Below are positions 18,749 to 27,033 of a DNA stretch of 64,000 nucleotides, piece after piece. The position numbers and the translations under genes are program-made. Within the stretch, counting starts at the first letter, position 1, and each line of letters starts with the position of its first letter. The DNA is taken from assembly GCA_016713325.1 (NCBI GenBank), contig JADJPJ010000028.1, forward strand, positions 17,607 to 81,606, written 5' to 3'. This stretch comes from Candidatus Flexifilum affinis (GTDB taxonomy: Bacteria; Chloroflexota; Anaerolineae; Aggregatilineales; Phototrophicaceae). The notes beneath the pieces are model-generated. The model worked only from the letters and a program-made list of their open reading frames with translations, searched no databases and was not told the DNA's origin.

Positions 18749-19855
18749 ATGAGCAGCACATTCAACGGCCTGGGTGTGGATCTGGGCAACGTGGCCCGCT
18801 TCTCGAATGCCAAATCACGATCGATCAGCGCGGAGAACTTCACCGGCGCCAAGGGCGCGGGCGGCATGGCCACCGAGGGCACCGGCGCGCGCCACGCGAT
18901 GCAGGAACTCGGCCAGGGCTGGAAGATCTCCCCGAGCATCAACATGGAGCCGCGCTCGACGTTCGAGCTGGCCAACATCGAGGGGCCGGGCTGCATCCAG
19001 CATATCTGGCTGACGGTGGACCCGCGCTTCTGGCGGTCGCTGGTCATCCGCTTCACCTGGGACGACGAGCCAACCCCCTCGATTGAGGTGCCGGTCGGCG
19101 ACCTGTTCTGCAACGGCTGGTGCGTGCGCTGCAACGTCGCCTCGCTGCCGGTGGCCGTCAACCCGGCAGGCGGGTTCAACAGCTACTGGGAAATGCCCTT
19201 CCGCAAACATGCCCGTGTCACCATCGAAAACCTCAGCCCGGACCCGGTTCGAGGGCTGTACTACCAGATCGACTACGTGCTGACCGACGTGCCCGAAGAC
19301 TACGGCTATCTGCACGCGCAGTGGCGGCGCAGCAATCCGCTGCCCTACAAAGAGGTGCATACCCTGCTCGACGGCGTACGCGGCCAGGGGCAGTACGTCG
19401 GCACGTACCTCGCCTGGGGCGTCAACAACACCGGCTGGTGGGGCGAAGGCGAGATGAAGTTCTATCTCGACGGCGACGGTGACTGGCCGACCATCTGCGG
19501 AACCGGCACGGAAGACTACTTCGGCGGCGCGTGGAACTTCGAGCACCCGCGCGGCGAGTACGGCATTTTCACCACGCCCTTCCTGGGTCTGCCGCAGGTG
19601 ATCAAGCCGGACGGCCTGTACCAGAGCCAGCAGCGCTTCGGCCTGTACCGCTGGCACATCAAGGACACGATCCGCTTCGAGCAGGATCTGCGCGTGACGA
19701 TTCAGGCGCTGGGCTGGCGCGGCTCCCCCGGCGGCAGCGAGAGCCGCTACCTGCCGCTGCAGGATGACATCGCCTCGACCGCGTTCTGGTATCAGTCGGA
19801 GCCGCACGCGCCCTTCCCGACGCTGCCGGGCGCGGATGTCCTGCAGGTGATTTGA
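18749..19855 (+). CDS. GH172 (DUF2961) family glycoside hydrolase
   Basis: 368 residues without a signal peptide. The DUF2961 core is complete, with the opening SRSISAENFTGAKGAGG, the jelly-roll segment GPGCIQHIWLTVD and the acidic motif GTGTEDYFGGAWNFEHPRG, which carries a Glu expected to be catalytic. Characterised GH172 members act on difructose dianhydride/inulobiose or on alpha-D-arabinofuranosides. Cytoplasmic location downstream of an importer, SIS isomerase and DUF5107 suggests an imported fructo- or arabino-oligosaccharide. The ribosome site is AGAGGAG before the ATG. It is last in its operon. Confidence 0.85.
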   Translation: MSSTFNGLGVDLGNVARFSNAKSRSISAENFTGAKGAGGMATEGTGARHAMQELGQGWKISPSINMEPRSTFELANIEGPGCIQHIWLTVDPRFWRSLVIRFTWDDEPTPSIEVPVGDLFCNGWCVRCNVASLPVAVNPAGGFNSYWEMPFRKHARVTIENLSPDPVRGLYYQIDYVLTDVPEDYGYLHAQWRRSNPLPYKEVHTLLDGVRGQGQYVGTYLAWGVNNTGWWGEGEMKFYLDGDGDWPTICGTGTEDYFGGAWNFEHPRGEYGIFTTPFLGLPQVIKPDGLYQSQQRFGLYRWHIKDTIRFEQDLRVTIQALGWRGSPGGSESRYLPLQDDIASTAFWYQSEPHAPFPTLPGADVLQVI

Positions 19856-19884
19856 GGCGCAGAATTCTCCCCTTCACCTTCTGA

Positions 19885-19915
19885 CCTCCTCTCCCGGCTT
19901 GCGTGGGAGAGGAGG
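19885..19915. repeat. 11-bp hairpin between convergent genes
   Basis: CCTCCTCTCCC (19885-19895) pairs perfectly with GGGAGAGGAGG (19905-19915) across a 9-nt loop, between GH172 and the convergent fusion gene. The core resembles the CCCCTCTCC hairpin at 2328-2351, suggesting the same dispersed intergenic repeat. No strong T-tract is adjacent; it may still serve as an end signal for both genes. Confidence 0.5.
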
Positions 19916-20008
19916 AACCGGTCGCCAGCACGCAGGGTTGTGAGAACCCGATCGAGACCCCAGGCAAGGCGTTTCACGAAGAGGGGTTGGAGAGGTGAGA
20001 CGGAAGCT

Positions 20009-21436
20009 TTACCTGACGCGCCGGGCGCACACATGGAAGAACGCCCTGCCGTTCATGGATGACTCGCGCTGAAACCCGACAGTCTCCAACTCGCGTATCA
20101 CATCATCCGGGTCGTAGTAGACCTTCACGATTTCGAAAGTGCGCCCGTTTTGAAGCGTGCGCTGCTGATATTGCCCCTCTTCATTCTCCCCCGAAAGCTG
20201 AATGCCACCCTTCGGCTCGTCGACGATGAAGACCCGACCGCCAGCTTTCGTGGCCCGCGCCACCTTGTCGAGGAACGTCTTCAGATGGCTCGGCGGCACG
20301 TGGGACAGCCAGAAGGAGAAGAAGACCAGGTCGTACTGCCGGTTCGGCTCCCAGGCGAACAGATCGACCGTCTGATAGGTCACGGCCGCCTCGCCCAGTT
20401 TGGCCTGGTTGAGCTGGAGCATCTCCGGCGAGCCGTCGAGCGCCGTCACGGATGCGCTGATCTTCGCCAGCTCCTGCGTCCAGACGCCGGTTCCACTGGC
20501 GAGTTCGAGGGCATCGCCCACGGGGCCTAGGGCGTGGAGCACGCTGACGATCTGCGCCCACTCCAGATCGGCCCCGTCGAGTTGGGCCTGGGTATGTGCG
20601 GCATGGATCGTCGACCTGGGTTCTGCCGGCCCAAGGGACTGATCGTACTCCGGGGCGCGGGCACGGTAGTAGGCGAGCTGCTCTTCCAGCACGTAGCTCT
20701 GATACTGCGCGACCGGGCTATCCGAGTGCGGTCGGCCGCTGGCTCTATAGACCTCGATCAGCCGCCTGACGTCGAAGGGCACGCGGCGGAATTCCAGAGA
20801 AAGCCCGCCCTTCTCCGCCGTCAGCAGGGCATATTCCGCCCAGGGGTCGGGGCGAAACCGATCTTCGGGCTGATCGTGGCGGTAAGCCAGGCCGATGCTT
20901 CCGGGATTGAAGTGGAACGTGTGGTCAAAATGGCGAATGAACTGGACGTGGGTGTGCCCGCCCGTGTAGAGGGTGCCAGGTTCCGGGTTGAGGATGCCCC
21001 GCACCTCTTCGTTGGGCGTCTGCGGCAGGATGAGGTCATCAAAGGAGCGTGGCGACCCATGGTAGCAGAGCAGCGACAGCCGAGGATCGAGGGTCAGGCG
21101 CACGGTAGGCTGGAAGGCGCGAATGAAGGTGAGGTCGGCTTCCCTCAGCCGGGAGAGCTGCCATTCGCGGACCGCTTCCATTTGGGCACGGCGCGCGTCG
21201 GCGATCTGTTCCGCGTCGCTGGCCACACCCGTCAGCAGCCAGTCGTCGGCATTGCCCATGACCACCGGGCAGGCCAGTTCGCGCAGCATGGCGACGACCT
21301 CCGCCGGTTGGGGGCCGCCCTGAATGGCATCCCCAAGGCAGACCACCTGATCGGCCCGCTGGTTTTGCAGATCCTGGAGCACGGCTTCCAGAGCAACGCC
21401 ATTGCCATGAATATCGGACAGGACAGCCAAACGCAT
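20009..21436 (-). CDS. Calcineurin-like phosphoesterase fused to SAM-dependent methyltransferase
   Basis: 475 residues from the ATG at 21436, which has AGGAG 7 nt upstream; the frame is open a little further but without a ribosome site. Residues 1-235 form a YfcE/MPP_superfamily phosphoesterase: SDIHGN, CLGDAIQGG, MGNADDW, CYHGSP and GGHTHVQF supply the metal ligands. Residues about 255-475 are a class I methyltransferase beginning EEQLAYYRARAPEYDQ, with SAM motif I ALELASGTGVWTQ near 312 and DLVFFSFWLSHVP. There is no frameshift between the halves, so it looks like a genuine fusion. The two activities are known separately; the combined substrate is unknown. Confidence 0.85.
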   Translation of the reverse strand: MRLAVLSDIHGNGVALEAVLQDLQNQRADQVVCLGDAIQGGPQPAEVVAMLRELACPVVMGNADDWLLTGVASDAEQIADARRAQMEAVREWQLSRLREADLTFIRAFQPTVRLTLDPRLSLLCYHGSPRSFDDLILPQTPNEEVRGILNPEPGTLYTGGHTHVQFIRHFDHTFHFNPGSIGLAYRHDQPEDRFRPDPWAEYALLTAEKGGLSLEFRRVPFDVRRLIEVYRASGRPHSDSPVAQYQSYVLEEQLAYYRARAPEYDQSLGPAEPRSTIHAAHTQAQLDGADLEWAQIVSVLHALGPVGDALELASGTGVWTQELAKISASVTALDGSPEMLQLNQAKLGEAAVTYQTVDLFAWEPNRQYDLVFFSFWLSHVPPSHLKTFLDKVARATKAGGRVFIVDEPKGGIQLSGENEEGQYQQRTLQNGRTFEIVKVYYDPDDVIRELETVGFQRESSMNGRAFFHVCARRVR

Positions 21437-21540
21437 GCGATTCTCTCCTGACAATCTTACGGCTTCCATTCTACACGTCTACGCGCCTCATCGGATCGAG
21501 GAGCCGCCAGGCGGGCAGTATGCCTGTTGACTCAAATAGA

Positions 21541-21566
21541 AAGCGCCCCTCGCGTGAGGGGCGCTT
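21541..21566 (-). terminator. Intrinsic terminator after doxX-type gene
   Basis: AAGCGCCCCTC (21541-21551) and GAGGGGCGCTT (21556-21566) form an 11-bp stem with a 4-nt loop. On the minus strand the stem runs into TTTCTATTTG, consistent with termination of the gene ending at 21608. Confidence 0.75.
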
Positions 21567-21607
21567 CCGGTTCAACCTCGCATCCAGGTTGTGGGGTTGT
21601 GCAGTTG

Positions 21608-22219
21608 TCAGTCGCCGACGGCCGGTGAAGTCTGTGGGATGGCGCCACTGGCTTCCCGGTTTTTCCGCCCCCAGGGCGTGCCGAGCCGGGGCAGCAGGAT
21701 GTAGTCGAGACCGAAGTAGCCGGCGTTCTTCCAGGCCATGACGAGCAGGATGGCGCCCAGCAGAAGCAGACCGTTGGTGCTGGCTGAACCGGCCATGATG
21801 AAGTTCCAGTTCATGAGCGCGGCGAAGAAAGCGGCGATGCCGACGAAGGCGCCGACGATCAGGGCGATGCCGATCAGGATCTCGCCGAAGACGATCAGCT
21901 TGGAGAACCAGGTGTAGGAACCGCTGTCGAGCAGGCCCTGAATGAACCCGCGGTACCAGTCGAACGAGATCGGCGGGCGGCCCTGTTCGGGCATGGCGAT
22001 GGCATTGGTCCAGAAGCCCTGAAGCGCGGCGCCGGTCTCGATCCAGGCCGGGTTATTGAGTTTGCCCAGGCCGGATTGCAGCCAGCTCAGGCCGATCAGC
22101 ACGCGGATGACGGTCCAGACGGCGGACATGCGGGTGTCGCTGAACAGGAACCGGGCAAAGGGTGGGTCCTCGACGGTCCGGTTGTTCTTGTTCTTGAGAG
22201 TGTTGAAGTTGATCATCAT
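21608..22219 (-). CDS. DoxX/DoxD family membrane protein
   Basis: 203 residues with four hydrophobic helices (about 35-55, 105-125, 127-148 and 150-170). The DoxX pattern is visible (VIRVLIGLSWLQSGLGKL and FSKLIVFGEILIGIALIVGAF). Family members include the small subunit of thiosulfate:quinone oxidoreductase and stress-linked membrane oxidoreductase components; nothing here fixes the partner. Two adjacent ATG codons (22219 and 22216) follow AGGGAG; the second has the better spacing. It lies downstream of a NarL-type response regulator on the same strand with a 133-nt gap, so it may be a target of it. Confidence 0.8.
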   Translation of the reverse strand: MMINFNTLKNKNNRTVEDPPFARFLFSDTRMSAVWTVIRVLIGLSWLQSGLGKLNNPAWIETGAALQGFWTNAIAMPEQGRPPISFDWYRGFIQGLLDSGSYTWFSKLIVFGEILIGIALIVGAFVGIAAFFAALMNWNFIMAGSASTNGLLLLGAILLVMAWKNAGYFGLDYILLPRLGTPWGRKNREASGAIPQTSPAVGD

Positions 22220-22352
22220 GTACTCCCTGTTGGCTACTTGTTTGCTTCAATGACCTCATCTTACGACCAACAGGGAATCGGCTGTAGCAGGGAAACCCCC
22301 ATAGTCTGTCGGGGGAAGCGGCGGACTTTTGTCAGGGAATCCCCGACAGCAC

Positions 22353-23012
22353 TTATTCGAGCAGGCCGCGTTCCAGCGCCGACTTGACGAGCTGCGCGCG
22401 CGTCTGCAAATTGAGCTTCTCCATGCCGCGCGTGCGGTAGGTTTCGACGGTCTTCACGCTCAGAAACAGCTCGGCGGCGATCTCGGCGTTGGTGTAGCCA
22501 AGCGCCACCAGCCGCAGCACGTCCCGCTCGCGGTCCGACAGGTTGTCCCACGGATCGGCCTGGGCCTTCGCCGCCGCCGTCGCCTGGGTATCGATCTTCT
22601 GAAGCAGCTTCTCGGTCATCGCCGAATGCACGTAGGGGTCGCCGCGCATCACCGTCTGAATGGCCATCAGCAGCTCGCTGTCCACGGCCTTCTTGAGAAT
22701 GTAGCCGGACGCCCCGGCCCGCAGCGCCTCCTGAAGGTAACTCACGTCGTCGTACATGGTCAGGATCAGGATGCGGCTGCCCGGCGATTCCTTGCGCAGC
22801 AGCGGAATCGCGGTGAGGCCATCCATGCCGGGCATGTTCAGGTCGAGCAGGACCACGTCCGGCTGAAGCTCATGCGCTTTGGCGACAGCCTCCGTGCCGT
22901 TCCCGGCCTCTCCGACGACCTGCAAGTCGGGCTGGTTGTCGATCAGCAGGCGCAGGCCGGAGCGCAGCACGGCATGATCGTCGACCAGCAAAATGCGCGT
23001 CGATGTATCCAT
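22353..23012 (-). CDS. NarL/LuxR-family response regulator
   Basis: 219 residues. The receiver domain (about 1-120) has the acidic pair DD at 11-12, phosphoacceptor Asp 57 in VVLLDLNMPG, Thr in ILTMYDD and Lys in GYILKK. A LuxR-type helix-turn-helix lies at about 150-210 (LSDRERDVLRLVALGYTNAEIAAELFLSVKTVETY). It follows its histidine kinase by 4 nt, a clear cognate pair. As a NarL-type regulator it should activate or repress transcription once phosphorylated. Confidence 0.95.
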   Translation of the reverse strand: MDTSTRILLVDDHAVLRSGLRLLIDNQPDLQVVGEAGNGTEAVAKAHELQPDVVLLDLNMPGMDGLTAIPLLRKESPGSRILILTMYDDVSYLQEALRAGASGYILKKAVDSELLMAIQTVMRGDPYVHSAMTEKLLQKIDTQATAAAKAQADPWDNLSDRERDVLRLVALGYTNAEIAAELFLSVKTVETYRTRGMEKLNLQTRAQLVKSALERGLLE

Positions 23013-23016
23013 TGAT

Positions 23017-24576
23017 CTACCTCGTCTCCATCTCGGGCACCGGCGTCAGTGGAATCTCGATGAACAGGCTGGCCCCCGCCCCGGGCTGTGATTCGATGAT
23101 CAGCTTGCCGCCGAACAACTGGGTGCGCTCGCGAATGCCTTGCAGGCCCAGGCTCTTCTGGCTGTAGGATTGGGCATCGGCATCGAAGCCGACCCCGTTG
23201 TCTTCGATGATCACGCGAATGACGGTGAGGCGCTGCTCCAGCAGGACGCTGGCGTTCTTCGCCTGCGCATGCCGGGCGATGTTGGTCAGCCCCTCCTGGA
23301 TCATCCGGTACAGGCTGGTCTCCAGCGCAGGCGGCAGCCGCTCATCCAGACCGCGCGCGACGAAATCGACCTGGATGCCGTAGCGCCGCTGGTAATCGTC
23401 GATGTAGCGTCCGAGCGCCGCTTCCAAACCCAGGTCGTCCAGCACATTCGGCCGAAGCTGCCAGGCCAGCGCATGGACTTCGTCGAGGGTGTGGTTCACC
23501 ACCTTGCGGATGTCTTCGATGCGGCTGTGGAGGGTGTTCAGATCGGGCGATTCTTCCAGGTTGCGCAGGCCGACGAGCAGCGAGGTGAGCGACTGGCTGG
23601 TGCTGTCGTGCAGTTCGCGGGCGATGCGCTTGCGCTCGTCCTCCTGCGCGGTGATAACGCCGCGAATGTAATGCTGGCGGAGCGATTCACGCTCGCTGCT
23701 GAGCTTTGCCGCGCGGGCCAGCGAGCGCGTCATGACGTTGAAGGCCTCGGCCAGGTCGCCGATCTCGTCATTGGCCCAGCGCGTCACCTGGCGCGAGAAG
23801 TCGCCGCTGGCCACTGCGCGCGTGGCATCGACCAGACTGAGGATTGGCCGGGTGAGAATCCAGGTCAGGAAAAAGGCCGCCAGGAAACCCACCACGACCA
23901 TGACCAGCGTGATCGACCAGATCTGCACCGTCACCGTGTTGGTGATGGCCTCGATCGTGTCCTCGGCCAGGCCGAGCTGGAGGATCTGACCGTCGGCCAA
24001 TGGCGTGACGACATCGATCACGTCTCCCCACGGCGTGCTTAGCTTGCGCGTGCGCTGAACCGGGTCGATCGGCAGGGTTGATGCGATCTCCGGCGGCAGC
24101 GGGGCATCGGGACTCGACGCGACGATCGCGCCATCCGGCTGACGAAGGGCGATGTAGTCGACCAGGGTGTTATGCCCGCCGGCAGAATAGTGCTCCTTGG
24201 TGCCCTGAAGATACTCGACGAGCGCCGGCACATCCCCCGCTTCCGCGAGTTGAGCCACGCGGGAGGCCAGGCTGTCCGAAATACCCAGCCCCTGCGAATA
24301 GAGCTGCGTCTCCAGGGTTTCGTACAGGGCAAAGCGCAGTTGGAAGGTGACGAACAGGCCGAGCAGGACGATCACGCCCAGCACGATCCCCATCACTTTA
24401 ACGCGAATGCTGGCGGCCCCGAAGACCGCCCAGAACCGCTGCACCAGCGGCGCATTCCACATGCCTTGGAGTTTAATCGTATCCCTTTCCCGACTCTGTT
24501 GGCGGGCTGAAGCCGTGTCGTGCAGCAAAGAACGGACGGCTTGATCGCGGAAGGCAAGAATGCCGTCCGTAGGCAT
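23017..24576 (-). CDS. Membrane sensor histidine kinase (HisKA_3 type)
   Basis: 519 residues from the longest start; an ATG at 24462 (MWNAPLVQRF) may be the real one, leaving 481. A membrane helix near residues 60-80 is followed by an extracytoplasmic sensor region of about 140 residues, a second helix near 220-245 and a HAMP linker. The dimerisation/phosphorylation helix is ARELHDSTSQSL (His about 322, longest numbering). HATPase_c boxes follow: N-box TNIARHAQAKNA, DNGVGFD and GLQGIRERTQLFGG. This is the NarX/DesK-like class that phosphorylates NarL-type regulators, matching the gene 4 nt downstream. The signal is unknown. Confidence 0.92.
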   Translation of the reverse strand: MPTDGILAFRDQAVRSLLHDTASARQQSRERDTIKLQGMWNAPLVQRFWAVFGAASIRVKVMGIVLGVIVLLGLFVTFQLRFALYETLETQLYSQGLGISDSLASRVAQLAEAGDVPALVEYLQGTKEHYSAGGHNTLVDYIALRQPDGAIVASSPDAPLPPEIASTLPIDPVQRTRKLSTPWGDVIDVVTPLADGQILQLGLAEDTIEAITNTVTVQIWSITLVMVVVGFLAAFFLTWILTRPILSLVDATRAVASGDFSRQVTRWANDEIGDLAEAFNVMTRSLARAAKLSSERESLRQHYIRGVITAQEDERKRIARELHDSTSQSLTSLLVGLRNLEESPDLNTLHSRIEDIRKVVNHTLDEVHALAWQLRPNVLDDLGLEAALGRYIDDYQRRYGIQVDFVARGLDERLPPALETSLYRMIQEGLTNIARHAQAKNASVLLEQRLTVIRVIIEDNGVGFDADAQSYSQKSLGLQGIRERTQLFGGKLIIESQPGAGASLFIEIPLTPVPEMETR

Positions 24577-24800
24577 GTGGTCCGCTGTTCAACGGTCAGG
24601 TTTTGAATTCTGCTTCAGCGCTTGTTGGGGCCTATTGTAACGGTGGATGCCGACTGCGCATACTCAGAGGTGATTTTTACACACGGCAAACGGACTAGAT
24701 TTCCCGCGAGGTCATCATCCCTTCGTAGGGCGCGGTTCGCGAACCGCCCGTTGGTCAATCGTCCGCCATTGCGATGTCTCGGACGCATCGCGATGCGCCT
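24577..24800. repeat. Intergenic stretch with a palindromic repeat element
   Basis: Between the kinase start and the end of the next minus-strand gene, 24724-24805 is built of nested palindromes. GCGGTTCGCGAACCGC (24732-24747) and GCATCGCGATGC (24785-24796) are enclosed by CGTAG...GGCGC and GCGCCTCTACG arms. It resembles the TTGTAGGGAC element at 2171-2229 in general design (TAGGG / CC[TC]TA ends with GC-rich cores). The remainder, 24577-24720, would hold the kinase promoter; no clear hexamers stand out. Confidence 0.5.
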
Positions 24801-25370
24801 CTACGCTGCACCCTCATGACCGTGCGGTGAGGGAGCGCCACTCATCCGCCAGACGGCAAGCGCGAGCGCGGCGGGGAGCGCCCACAGAACGGTGCGCCCG
24901 CCAAGCATGAAGAGCACCGTGGTCGCCACAATGCCGAGGACAAAGCCGTTGTTTTCCCAGAAGAACAGTCCACGCGCCGTGACGCCGCCCGACCAGCGCG
25001 CGAAAAAGACGCCTGGATACAGGCCGGCCGCGCCAATCAGGAGCATGTAGACCGGAACGAGCCGCGTATCGAACGGGTTGAGGACCACCAGCAGCCCGCA
25101 CAAGGCATAGGCCGCGAGCATCAACGCCTGAAGCTGGCGCAGCGTCACCGGCAGGCGGTGCAGAAACGACGCCCCCAGCGCGCCCCCGGACAACCAGCAC
25201 AGCGTGATCAGCAGATAGGTGCCGAACCCGGAGGAAAGCGTGAAGGTGAGCTGGAAGAACAGGCCGGTCTGCAAGGCGCCGAGCAGAAGGCCCACCACCA
25301 GCGGAAAGAGGCGATTCGAACGGACGAAACCGGCGAAGGGGGCGGCGAGGGTTTGAGTCGTCGTAGTCAC
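24801..25370 (-). CDS. Small polytopic membrane protein, unknown function
   Basis: 189 residues with about five to six hydrophobic helices. The GTG start at 25370 has AGGAG 9 nt upstream. It follows the spermidine-synthase-like gene by 18 nt and ends its operon. The helix pattern and segments such as SGGALGASFLHRLP and FFWENNGFVLGI recall the membrane half of fused MFS/spermidine-synthase-like proteins, so it may be a companion or a detached half. No enzymatic motif is seen. Confidence 0.6.
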   Translation of the reverse strand: MTTTTQTLAAPFAGFVRSNRLFPLVVGLLLGALQTGLFFQLTFTLSSGFGTYLLITLCWLSGGALGASFLHRLPVTLRQLQALMLAAYALCGLLVVLNPFDTRLVPVYMLLIGAAGLYPGVFFARWSGGVTARGLFFWENNGFVLGIVATTVLFMLGGRTVLWALPAALALAVWRMSGAPSPHGHEGAA

Positions 25371-25388
25371 GGGCGATCTCCTGAGAAG

Positions 25389-26909
25389 CTAATCGGACGA
25401 CAGGCGGTCGGCGATCCACGACGCGCTGATTTGCAGGACGAGGTCCATCGAGTCGAGCGTGATTGGCTGCACGTCGCGGGTCAGCGCTTCGACAGCCGCC
25501 CGCTGGTAGAGGGTGTACGACTGCTCGCCGCTGGCCTCCAGCGCGGCCTGAAGTTCGGGCAGCCCGAACGGCAGCGAATCGCCGGCGAAGGCGTAGCTCA
25601 GCCGGCTGTCATTCGACGTCACGACCACCAGTTCGTCGAAGACGGCGAGCAGCGTCCGTGCGATGCGCCGCGAGGGGATGCTGGTCTCGGTCAGACGGGA
25701 GGTCAGGTTGACGACCAGCACGCCCTGGGGTGACAGCCGCCGGGCGATATGCTCATAGAAGGGCTGCGAGTACAGCGTCGCCGTCTGGATGGAAAAAGCG
25801 GCCGGCACATCGGTCGCGATCAGATCGTAGACCTCGATCGCGTTGGCCATGTAATGCTTGGCGTCGTCGATGATGACGCTGCGGTTCGGCAGCATGTCCA
25901 TCGAGTTGACGTCATTCAGATAGGTGCTGCTCGCCTCGATCACAGCCGGATCGAGTTCGACGGTCGTGACATGGCCGCCCCGCTCGGCGATGAATCGCTC
26001 CATCTCCATCGAACCCGCGCCGACCACCAGGCTGTTCCGGGGCTGTATCAGATCCGCCGACACCGCCCCCATGATCACGTTGAGCCGGCTCCAGCGGTCG
26101 GTGCCATAGTGAAGGAGGCCGTCGAGATACAGGTAGCGATCGCCACTCGGGGCTTCCAGGACATCGACCTTCTGGTAAGCGCTGTAGGACGTCGTCAGCG
26201 TGCGCAGGCCCTGGGGCAGCTCGTGCAGCGCCTCGTACCAGCGGGCGTTGCTCCAGCCGTTGACAACCGGGAACAGCGTGATCCAGACGGAACAGAGCAC
26301 GGCGACCGCGGCGACGATCCAGCGGCGCAGGCCGAGCGCCAGCAGAAGAATGAGCAGATTGACGGCGTACACGATCAGCACTGCGGAAAGGCCCATGCCG
26401 CCAAACGCGACCAGCACCAGCACGCCGCAGGCCGACCCGAGCAGTTCCACGGCATAGAGGGCGGGCAGGCCGGCCTGCTGCTGGTCGGCATAGAGCGGCA
26501 GGAAGACGCTGTAGAACGACGAGACCACCAGCGGCGTCACGAGCGGCAGCAGCAGGAAGGCCGCCCAGTAGGCATCGATCGAGGCCAGGCCGGCGGCCGC
26601 CATGCGAAACCAGATCGGCAGGGTGAGGTGGAGAATCAGCGCGGCGACGCCGAGGCGGGGCAGCCAGCGCACCGGGATACTGCCGGAGACCATGTAGCCC
26701 AGCGACAGGCCGAGAAAGTACATCACCGTGACCAGCAGGACGACCAGTTCGGTGCCCATCAGGAGCGCGGTCAGCTCGCGGACCAGCATCCACTGCACCA
26801 GGACGAGGTTCACCCCGCTCAGGAAAACCACCAGAATTGGAATGGAAAGCGGCGGGCGGATCGCGGCGGCGGGAGCGCTGCGCCGAAGGGATGAGGAAAG
26901 CACTGCCAT
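25389..26909 (-). CDS. Membrane-embedded spermidine-synthase-like protein
   Basis: About 506 residues from the ATG at 26909 (MAVLSSSLRR). The N-terminal 270 residues hold about eight transmembrane helices. The C-terminal part is a Rossmann aminopropyltransferase/methyltransferase-like domain: LVVGAGSMEMERFIAERGGHVTTVELDPAVI, then SVIIDDAKHYMA and YDLIATDVPAAFS. In true spermidine synthases the acidic active-site motif is D-x-x-D/S; here DVPAAF replaces the usual DSTDP type, so aminopropyl transfer is doubtful. The fused membrane type is widespread and uncharacterised. It belongs to the ECF-sigma operon. Confidence 0.78.
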   Translation of the reverse strand: MAVLSSSLRRSAPAAAIRPPLSIPILVVFLSGVNLVLVQWMLVRELTALLMGTELVVLLVTVMYFLGLSLGYMVSGSIPVRWLPRLGVAALILHLTLPIWFRMAAAGLASIDAYWAAFLLLPLVTPLVVSSFYSVFLPLYADQQQAGLPALYAVELLGSACGVLVLVAFGGMGLSAVLIVYAVNLLILLLALGLRRWIVAAVAVLCSVWITLFPVVNGWSNARWYEALHELPQGLRTLTTSYSAYQKVDVLEAPSGDRYLYLDGLLHYGTDRWSRLNVIMGAVSADLIQPRNSLVVGAGSMEMERFIAERGGHVTTVELDPAVIEASSTYLNDVNSMDMLPNRSVIIDDAKHYMANAIEVYDLIATDVPAAFSIQTATLYSQPFYEHIARRLSPQGVLVVNLTSRLTETSIPSRRIARTLLAVFDELVVVTSNDSRLSYAFAGDSLPFGLPELQAALEASGEQSYTLYQRAAVEALTRDVQPITLDSMDLVLQISASWIADRLSSD

Positions 26910-27033
26910 GGACTGACCTGTGGGATGAACGGACCGGCTGTTGGGTGAAGTGGCGCCCGGGCTGCAAGGCTCAGGCGCCATCCTGCGTGACCTATTGTTG
27001 AAGCCCTCGGATTCAAGGGGTGACGGTCAAGGC

